The position numbers and the translations under genes were made by a program. DNA of 64,000 bases, from the NCBI GenBank assembly GCA_022661535.1, contig JAKULF010000006.1, positions 1,917,001-1,981,000 of the forward strand, given 5' to 3'. Positions 56,101-64,000 of the stretch are shown here, in pieces (position 1 is the stretch's first letter; each line of letters begins with the position of its first letter). The notes under the pieces are model-generated. The model worked only from the letters and a program-made list of their open reading frames with translations. It was not told where the DNA came from and did no database searches. This stretch comes from Eutypa lata (lineage: Eukaryota; Ascomycota; Sordariomycetes; Xylariales; Diatrypaceae).

Positions 56101-57514
56101 AAGAGTATAGGTAAAGTAGGTATGCATCGCTGGTGTGCATTGGATATGAATTGAACACCATCGCCGGCTCGGTCGACAACCAATCGACTGAAGCTCATAC
56201 TGTTGCAGCCCTAAGGAGGATAAGAATATGTGTTGCCCGGGAAGAGTTCAAAAACAGGAAGAGGCTATTCGTGTTGGGCATCATTTCCTATGATTTGGCG
56301 TGACACGTAATACGTTGATTCATTCATTAATAACCCAAAGTTGAGTAAAGGGCTTATGATTGGACGATAAACCTAAGCCCAATAGATCTACACGATATCA
56401 AACTCGTGCCCCGGCCGATTGGATGGTTTATGAAAAGGACTTGCAGTTAGAAGCTGTTAACTTCGAATGAGACCTTCTAATAGACTACAAGAAAACGTCA
56501 TTAACCTTGCCAGCTGCAGTTCCCCGTCTGCATGTTTCGTCAGGTGACAGATAGGAACAGTTTCACAGCAAGGACCAGCTGGGTACCAACAGCAATGTAC
56601 CACACAGCCAGGTAACGTTAGTTATTAGCTATAACTAACTTTAGTCAGCGTACTTTGTAATACGTACGACCTCGAAGTGGTACGGTGAGATTGTGGCTGA
56701 TCAATCCAGCAAGTTTCGGCGACTTCAATGGAAGAAGAAAAAGTTTGATATTCAACGTGACAGACAAATAGACATGTCCTTCTCACATGCATCCCGTCGC
56801 AGGAAAAGATTACAAAATACCGATGATAATATTATTCGGTCTAGTCCGACCCTAAGGATGTCAAAACGTGGGACGGGACACGGCGTGATAGCTCTAAGCG
56901 CTAGTATAAGTACATACTTACATAGTTGATACATAGTTACCTGTTAGACAAAACCAGTTGGACAGCTGGGACAAGAATTTCCATTCGTAGAAACGACAAT
57001 TGATTGTCCATTTCTTCAGGTTTTGGAAGTGATAAATCAAGGATACTTTAGTTAGCTCCTTTGCTAGCTACTTGTTCGGTCTTTTCCATAACGGGAGGAC
57101 CTCCCACTTAAGGACGATCTTAAGATGCCATTACTACATATATCATACTGCCTCGGTAGCACCAAGTCAGTCGGATCTAGGCAATCTGGATCATGACTAT
57201 CAAAACAGATACAGCCAGAGAGCTTGCTTAACCAAGAGAAAATTTCGGGTCTTTGTCATCTGCCAATTCTCAAGATTCCGATAAATCCTCGGCGTAGCGT
57301 TCGCTCACACTTATACATGCGAGGCAAGATGCAGGTAGAGGTAGCTAAGGGTAGATCAATCCTTTAGTTGATCAAGCGACCCTTTGCTTCGGGACCAAAA
57401 TCAAACACTAGTTAAGTTATAACGAAACCCATCACATAAACATTTATTCGAGGGCTGGAGGGCTATGCATCTATTCTTCCATTCCACAGCGTGTGCGCCT
57501 CACGTATGACAAAC

Positions 57515-57572
57515 CTGAAGGCAAAAAATAAGTTCCATTTGTCCTAACTGCTTCTATGCTTTTTGCCTTCAG
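57515..57572. repeat. Perfect 13-bp inverted repeat
   Basis: CTGAAGGCAAAAA (57515-57527) and its exact complement TTTTTGCCTTCAG (57560-57572), with 32 bases between them. A small hairpin or the ends of a very short element; no target-site duplication seen. Confidence 0.8.
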
Positions 57573-59095
57573 TGTTACAGTCCACTAAGCCTAGAACAAA
57601 CCAACCTTACAATGGCATTGTACCTATGTATGTAGATTTGAAGCTCTTGAGACAGGTAGGTAACTCCAAGTCAAGTCCGAACCAGAGGAGCGGCAGAGCG
57701 GCAGCAGCGGTCTTGAAGCGCTATCATTAGTGGACCGAATAGGAATTGCCGCTCGCTACTCTAGTACCCAAGTAGAATGTTATCAGTATCAATATGTGCC
57801 CTTATATGTATATAGAGTAGGAATGCATGTGAGCTTGTGAGTGTATTATGTATGCAGAAGCTACTACTACATGTAGGTAGTAACTACAACCTCTAGCGAT
57901 GCAGAACGTGCCTACCCGCGTATCACACCAGCAGATTCCAGGGAGCAGCAGAAGTGGTTCCACCCTGTCGCCTGTCACCCAAGCCCACACCAGCCCACTA
58001 CTTGCATTCGCTTGACGAATTCAATTCAATCATCAGCGACGGCGCAGTCCTGTCCAGTCAAATCTGTTCTCCCCCACCATCTTCCCACTTCCTCCCCAAA
58101 ACCGGCTCTACCTAACAGTATTTGGCAGTTTGGCTCATCACCGTCAAGGATCAAGGGGTAGAGGATCTCGTCAACGTGCAGCCATTCAATCATGACGATA
58201 GATTGCCTATGAAGCTCCGGGTTTCCTGTACCTGTCTAACCAACGGGAGCCGCCCTGGAATACCCCATAAGGGGTTTAATATGCAAGAATGAGGGCTTAC
58301 ATGGCTATCTCGATGCAACAATACATAATTCTAGGAGTCAGAAGGTATGAGATGCTTCTGGCCTCCTCCGATCTTTGTCCGTGGCTGCGTTGTATGGCGC
58401 ACTTGGTTTTTGGTTTTTGGTTTTGACCCTCAGAGGAATCTGAGGAAATGCCGTCAGCTAATGGAGCTCTTACCAATCGTCTGTGAAGCATCCCCATCAT
58501 TCCACTTTATGTAGCTACCCTAGCTCTCTCGTCGTGCCATGTTGTTCCAGTCAGCCATTCTAAATTTTTCTTATAATGGACATAGTTTATCATTCATATC
58601 TGTCGCCAATTCAGTAACTACTAATGCATTGAATGAACACTGCCTACATATTATACCTTACCTACCTACATACGTACTCACTTAATACGTATGTACCTTA
58701 GCACCAGATATTGAGAGCCCCCTTGCTCCTCAAAACATTAACCTCTCTCCTTATACCTACCCCTCCAAAGGATTACATATTTAGGCCTCAGTTCGCCCAC
58801 CCTACCACCCTCGCCCGAGGCCTACATACGTTCAAAAAGCTTAAAGCGTTACCTTTCCAGGAAACCACCGACCTCAGGCGCCAACCAATCCCTGTCTCTC
58901 TGTCGAATCAACATAAACTGATTTGCATACGATCCACTTATCGCCTAACCTACGAGGAGACTCTGAGACACCTGCATACACACTGCATAGCCATATATAA
59001 GAACCTCAACGTGCCTAAGCTGTTTGCATTCTTTAGTTATTCTGTAGTCATCATTATCGACTTATCCCAACCTCCAACCCGAATCTTCCTACACC

Positions 59096-60496
59096 ATGTC
59101 GCGAAGAAAAACCGCCGTCTCAAATCACACCGAGAGCTCACGAGACTCGGGGGAGTCTTGCGACTCTCGTAGCACTGCCCCCACTTCACCCTACGACAGC
59201 CCAAGACCGTCGACGAAAGGTTCGAGTTACAAAGCTCCTGACCTTCGGGTGTCATCCTACGATGAAGATCTATCTCCCTCGACGAGCTTGTATCCACGGT
59301 CATCCGTCGATACCTACTCGTCACAAGCATCTACCGCTGAGCTCGAGGATATGGATATGGACGACTGTTTGGAAGATCCCGAGATCCCGCCATTGCCCAT
59401 CTACTGTCATGAGATAGAAGAGACCAATGTTCGCCCCTCGACGCCGGAGGATTTCGCCGCTCTCTTCCCGTCGATGAACCGGTTGACGATCCGGCATGAC
59501 GACTTCACCTCAGATGGTAACATGAACCTTCGGGTCGACACGGTGGTTTCTGGTCGGCGGAGAAGGACTATTCAGCTATTTCACTTGCGCATGTATGATC
59601 TCGGCAGGCGCGACTTCTCACTTCGGAGGTATTGCCGGGATTCTGGTCGCGAAGTCTGCAACTCAAAACGGAAGTTCATCGAACCAGCTGCCGCCGCCCG
59701 TCCGACATTGCAACGCTCCGTGTCAAGCGCGGTGAAGACTCTCACGGGACGGCCACAACTCAAGCGCATGCCGACTGCTAGCTCGCTGTTCAACAATAAG
59801 GGTCGGCCAGGAACTAGTAACTCTACTGCCGAGGCGGATGACGAGTTTGCTGATGAGTTTGGTAAATCATTATCTCTTGATAAGAAGCAGAAGTTACGCC
59901 CAATACCTACAAATTCTATCAAGCTTGAGTTCTCCAACTATGCACGTGTGGATATACAGCGACAAGGGAATAGGATCACGAAGAGGTATGAGTTTGAGTG
60001 GTGGGGTTACAAGTACGCCTGGAAGAGAGTTGTGGATAAGCACACGGGTGTCGTCTCCTTCCACCTACTTCGAAATGGCAACCATCACTCCCCGGTTGCC
60101 CATATTGTCCCGGAGACCCGATCTCCAAATCAAATAGCTATCGACGATCATGCCGGAGGTTGGGTCCCTCCTTGTCATATGTGGATTAGCGACCCGGAGA
60201 TCATCGATGCCGTAACTGACGTTGCCGAGTAAGCGCCCCCTCCTTTTTACCCCAATGCCGTACAGATAACTAATGAATTCAGTGTCGTTATTGCCACTGG
60301 TCTTATGGCTCTCGTCGACGACTGCATCAAGGAAAAGTGGCAAACCAAGAAGCCTCGTCGTCTTAGTTTACCACTCCCAGCTAAGGGCATCGACCCCAGG
60401 GCCCTTGTACACCAGATCTTCACTCGGCGGGGCTCGGAAAATCACCACAACCAGCCGAGCCCTCTCCGCTACCACACAGCAGTCGCTGCCTACTAG
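59096..60496 (+). CDS. Conserved-looking protein of unknown function
   Basis: Two exons, 59096-60228 and 60283-60496, join through a 54-nt intron (GTAAGC...GAATTCAG with CTAAT branch site) to give 448 aa. I do not recognise a named family. The N-terminal 90 residues are Ser/Thr/Pro-rich (disordered). Then TPEDFAALFPSMNRLTIRHDDFTSDGNMNLRVDT starts a structured half: RTIQLFHLRMYDLGRRDFSLRRYCRDSGREVC, a Ser/Lys linker, then IKLEFSNYARVDIQR, YEFEWWGYKYAWKR, SFHLLRN and GGWVPPCHMWISDPEIIDAVTDVADVVIATGLMALVDDCIKEKW. Two beta-rich blocks separated by a linker recall tubby/LURP-type folds (speculative). There is no signal peptide or membrane helix. The intron falls between VTDVA and VVIATGLMA, and the exon-2 continuation is convincing. 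Nearby DNA is gene-poor on both sides. Confidence 0.85.
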
Positions 60497-63400
60497 GCTG
60501 TCTTGAGACTAAGCGACATCAACGACAGTATACTCCTCGAACCAGTGAGGGAGTGGTTACGCCTTTCTTCTTTTGGCACGGTCACTACGTTCAGTTACTC
60601 TTTCCTATCGGCAATCTTCATCATCTCACGGACTTTATTACAATACAACAATCTATTGTCTGAAGACATTAGACACTCATTCGGCATCACATATTATTAG
60701 TCACTTGGTTTGGCTGTCGCCTCATTCCCTATGTCAGATTACGGCATCATGATTGATGACACGTTGTTTTACCTTATGTCATAACAATTTTTTTCTACCT
60801 TACACATCACGGTCTTTCTTTCCTTGGTTATTCTATGATACAGTCTCTTTGCTACCAGCGGAGACAGGAACGTCGCAACGTATTGCGCGCGCACACAAAA
60901 GTCGTTTACACACATTGCATTTCTGGAGTTTCTATAGTATTGTCGGGTCAGGTTCTACTACTACTACTATTCGGCGTCGGTTTGGGTTTGTATACAAGGA
61001 CGCATAGCAAGGCGTGGGAGCAGCCAAAGAGGGTCGGGGTGGGTGTATGGATATTCGGAGTTCGGTTGTACATTTTATTAAACATAACATCAAGGACTAG
61101 AGATAAGTCCCACGAAGGGCTCTAAAGTATTAACAAAGAAAATTACGAAATTCCTTCTATAAAGAAATTGTTCTTCAAGATACTTCGCACTGACGGCCTC
61201 ATACAAAGTTTCATAGTATACATAAATTATCTATCACCGTAGGTAGTACAACGTCACTATATACAATTTTGCACGTATATGAGCAACGCGATCTCTTCCA
61301 GTACTAGTCTAGATCCATACTTGAGGACATCCTACACAAGCTAGAATTTGGAAATCGGTCTTATTGTAGGTCCCTTTCAGTTGAGGTGGACCAAACGGTC
61401 TTCACTCTTGCATATAAAATGCGATTTGCTTTCACATACAAAAGTGATCCGCCAGACTCGTAAGCTATATCGCCACAAAGCTATATAGTCCACTAGGAGA
61501 GCATATGTAATAACCTGCTAGATAACGGAAACCGACACCTGCACATTCACAAAATGTAGAATACGATCAAGAAAACAGTTCTCGTATTAGTCTAGGTTCC
61601 ATTACAATGGCGATCAAATCATGGTGAGCATGAAAGATCTGCCCAGATTGTGATCATGGGGGTCTCTGATTGAACCAACCGCCAGACGAAAGCCGGACCT
61701 CAGCATCTTTGACGTTTGGTTATAGGCAGATAGGTAACTCCCAGCGGGTATATAAGAGGGCCTGATCAGAACAACTGCATGATAGACTGGTATCGGATGA
61801 CTCATCATCGGCCATGATGGATTCGAGGCCCGATCTGCGTTTTCTTTGTGTGCAAATCAATTTCGTATAATAAGACCTTCGATTATAAGCTGGTTTCTTT
61901 TACTACTCTCGGGACCTATCATCCCATTGGCTCGGAGCCTAAGCGAAGGGTCCGAAAGCCGAGCTCTTGTTGTCATGTATATTTTATAAGAAGGGGGATT
62001 GAATCAGAGATGCAGGGCAGCAAACATGCATATATTTAGCTCTTATCTTATCCCTCGTTTTCTTCCCGTGAGATCCGGAAAGACCCCTTTTGACGTCATG
62101 CGTCGCGGGCGTGTGCCCGAGAAATGGGATACCTAGTATGTATTCCAGGGGATCGACGCCGATCACCAGAGCCTCAGTTGAGCGGCCAGAAGCTGTCAGA
62201 TCTGCAGGATGATCGGCGCGCCCGTTGTTGCTTATACACAGTACATATGTACTGCATTGTGCATATATACACGATTCTTGTCTCTCACACACCACCCCCT
62301 GAAGCGGTTGCAGTAATCGATCATGCATACTTACCTAAACTTGCATCGATCCTATAATGGCACGGCTATTATAGGTACGTGGGGGCGGGATGCCCTCTCA
62401 CCTAAAGAAAAAACAGCATATATTTGCATGGTGCTTAAAACTAATCGTGGCGCAGGTTTCTGCCATCTGTCTAGACCCTGCCCTAGAGCGATGACGAGGA
62501 AGTACCCATTTTCACGAGATCATAATTGAGTTAGGAATTTGTTGTCTCTTTGTTTCTCCCCTGGTCGTCGAGTAAGCAAATCAGGTACGTTTGAGATGGC
62601 AATGGAGACCACGGACACTTGTCAGGCGGTGAGAACAACCGAGTGACGTATATCCCGTATAGACTTATATATGAAACAAATGCTCTTGGAATTTGCTGCT
62701 AATAATAGTCATACCTGCATACTGCATGGCATTAGGTAGATGAAGTGGTATATACATATGACGTCTGCAGTTGGTTTTGTTAATATCTCAATGAACTAGC
62801 TAAGAATCTCCTTGAAAGCCTGTTTGGTAGACAGTTGTGAGAACTTCTTCCCTTCAAAGCTGAAAATGAAAGAAAAGAGGAGTGAATACAATCTATATTA
62901 CTCTCAATCAATACGAGCCCTATCAACCTGCACAAGCTATTATCTCAGTATCAGTCCAAACATTTTATATTTATGAGATTTTCCCTTGAAGCTTATATTC
63001 TCATTGCAAGAAAGTTCATATTCTCTCACCGTCATGGTTTTAAAAGATTGGGTTAATTTATTTATTCACATAGCCCTTTTTCTGAAGATTAAGTGTTGCA
63101 TAGGGACATGAAGTTCCAATTTCTCTCATGATGTGCTAAAAAAAACCTCTATTTAAAAAAACAAGTTAATTGCTATAGGAGAATGAGGAATGCTAGGTAT
63201 GAGTCTGGTATATAGGTGGTTCCGTGATTAGTAATATAAACTCTTTGTTTAATGTTGTGGGCCTAAGCCAACGTCGCAAAGCACTAGTAATAAGTAACCT
63301 CAACGACCTACCTACAATGCGAAGGGAGCAAAATGACCACGTGCTTAGGCTTGTTTTCCCACAGCACTCTTGGTATCTCTAGGCAACTTCATATATATTT

Positions 63401-63725
63401 TCTCTTAGGAGACAAAGGCTAGGTGGATGCTTGAATGTTGATAACAAAGGCTGCCGTTGCTCAGAACTACGACTGACTGGCTGGTGTAAATATTTTAAAA
63501 CAATAGGTATACACACTTAGGACTAGGCTATGTGCCTTAGACATCCTCGACGCTGCTATAAAGATCTGTTTTCTCCGTGGGAACTTCTTCAACTGCTTGT
63601 ATAACATACCTACCCACCTACCTAAATACCTACATAACCAACCTCCATACCCCCCCTCTCCCCCTTTTACACCCAATATCTATCTACACAAACACCAAGA
63701 AAGCCTACAAGGCAGTCCCCTAATA
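60497..63725. other. Intergenic region, nothing recognised
   Basis: About 3.2 kb of AT-leaning DNA with scattered CATATGTA words. Short frames on both strands look like chance. The last 300 bp is pyrimidine- and ACCTACC-rich and should be the promoter and leader of the histidine-phosphatase gene. Confidence 0.55.
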
Positions 63726-64000
63726 ATGGCCCTTCCAACGATAACAATCGACATCATCCGGCACGCCGAAGCCCAACACAACATCCTAGGCTCGCACATC
63801 CGCGACCCGCCCCTGACGGCCGCCGGCCGCGCGCAGTCGCGCGAGCTCGCCCGCGGGTTCCCCTATTCGCGCCAGGTCGCGCGCGTCGTGGCGTCGCCCC
63901 TGCGGCGCACCATCGAGACGGCGACGGTCGCCTTCGCGGACTCCGTCCTGCGGGCTCCCTCCTCTCCCGGCCGCCAGAAGCAGCAGAAGCAGCAGCAGAA
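63726..64000 (+). CDS. Histidine phosphatase (phosphoglycerate-mutase family), 5' part
   Basis: Open from ATG 63726 to the window end, 91 complete codons, truncated there. The N-terminus MALPTITIDIIRHAEAQHNILGS carries the RHG-type signature (RHAE, catalytic His13 as phosphate acceptor). DPPLTAAGRAQSRELARGF (the conserved LTxxG) and VVASPLRRTIETATVAF (SPLRRTxETA) complete the N-terminal half of the fold. It resembles small fungal Pmu1-like phosphatases, which hydrolyse phosphate esters of unknown substrate; it need not be a glycolytic mutase. The coding DNA is strongly GC-rich compared with the AT-rich leader, and the last codons become Gln/Lys-rich (CAG/AAG), a low-complexity insertion that is longer than expected. 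The second catalytic His lies beyond the window. Confidence 0.88.
   Translation, partial: MALPTITIDIIRHAEAQHNILGSHIRDPPLTAAGRAQSRELARGFPYSRQVARVVASPLRRTIETATVAFADSVLRAPSSPGRQKQQKQQQ

Larger units (their letters stand above)
50161..59095. other. Nine-kilobase gene-sparse region
   Basis: No supported gene. The left 600 bp contains a cluster of microsatellites (listed). There are more simple tracts at 52.8 and 53.1 kb, a strong 13-bp hairpin at 57.5 kb and TACCTAGG words at 52.65 and 50.94 kb. Unannotated frames such as 54350-54691 and 55771-56076 read smoothly but lack family resemblance. I see no LTR or transposase. The right end should hold the promoter of the unknown gene at 59096. Confidence 0.55.

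Noticed and set aside
58711..59172. 153-codon frame overlapping the start of the unknown gene
   Set aside because: Begins with TTG, has no family resemblance, and lies in the leader and a different frame of the 59096 gene.

Overview
This is nuclear DNA of a filamentous ascomycete (Pezizomycotina, most likely a Sordariomycete; the class is inferred from protein style, not proven). The genes have short introns (40-254 nt, mostly 45-75) with GTRNGT-type donors and CTNAY-like branch sites. They include ribosomal protein S17, two mitochondrial ribosomal proteins, Rab GDI, Rtr1/RPAP2, NECAP and a Bbc1-like SH3 protein, plus fungal Zn2Cys6 and C2H2 regulators. I support 17 protein-coding genes, the last cut by the window end. 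No rRNA, tRNA or CRISPR was recognised.

Layout. (1) 1.9-12.2 kb is an accessory-looking block: a TauD/TfdA-type 2-oxoglutarate dioxygenase (+) ends 69 bp from the end of a 12-exon DHA2 major-facilitator transporter (-). A short MITE-like element, a GNAT acetyltransferase (-) and a Zn2Cys6 regulator (+) follow. (2) 13-18 kb holds a small polyQ-bearing single-span membrane protein and a 978-residue C2H2 regulator. (3) 18.1-31.3 kb is about 13 kb without a recognisable gene, rich in TACCTAGGTA-like palindromes and perfect hairpins. (4) 31.3-50.2 kb is a compact housekeeping block: mitochondrial uL29m (MRPL4), Rab GDI, an Asn/Pro-rich hypothetical protein, NECAP, mitochondrial Mrp51, RPS17, Rtr1/RPAP2 and Bbc1. 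(5) 50.2-63.7 kb is again sparse, with microsatellites, a 13-bp hairpin and one conserved-looking gene of unknown function. (6) The first 275 bp of a histidine-phosphatase (phosphoglycerate-mutase family) gene closes the window.

How the genes relate. The housekeeping block combines cytosolic and mitochondrial translation, Pol II CTD dephosphorylation, and vesicle traffic and endocytosis (GDI, NECAP, Bbc1). These are core functions, and nothing suggests co-regulation. The left block is the only plausible functional module: an oxidising enzyme, an exporter-type transporter, an acetyltransferase and a regulator. There is no backbone synthase (PKS, NRPS, terpene synthase) in view, so calling it a metabolite or detoxification locus is inference. 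Most exon models were built by hand from splice consensus and phase closure, and each closes in frame from ATG to stop.
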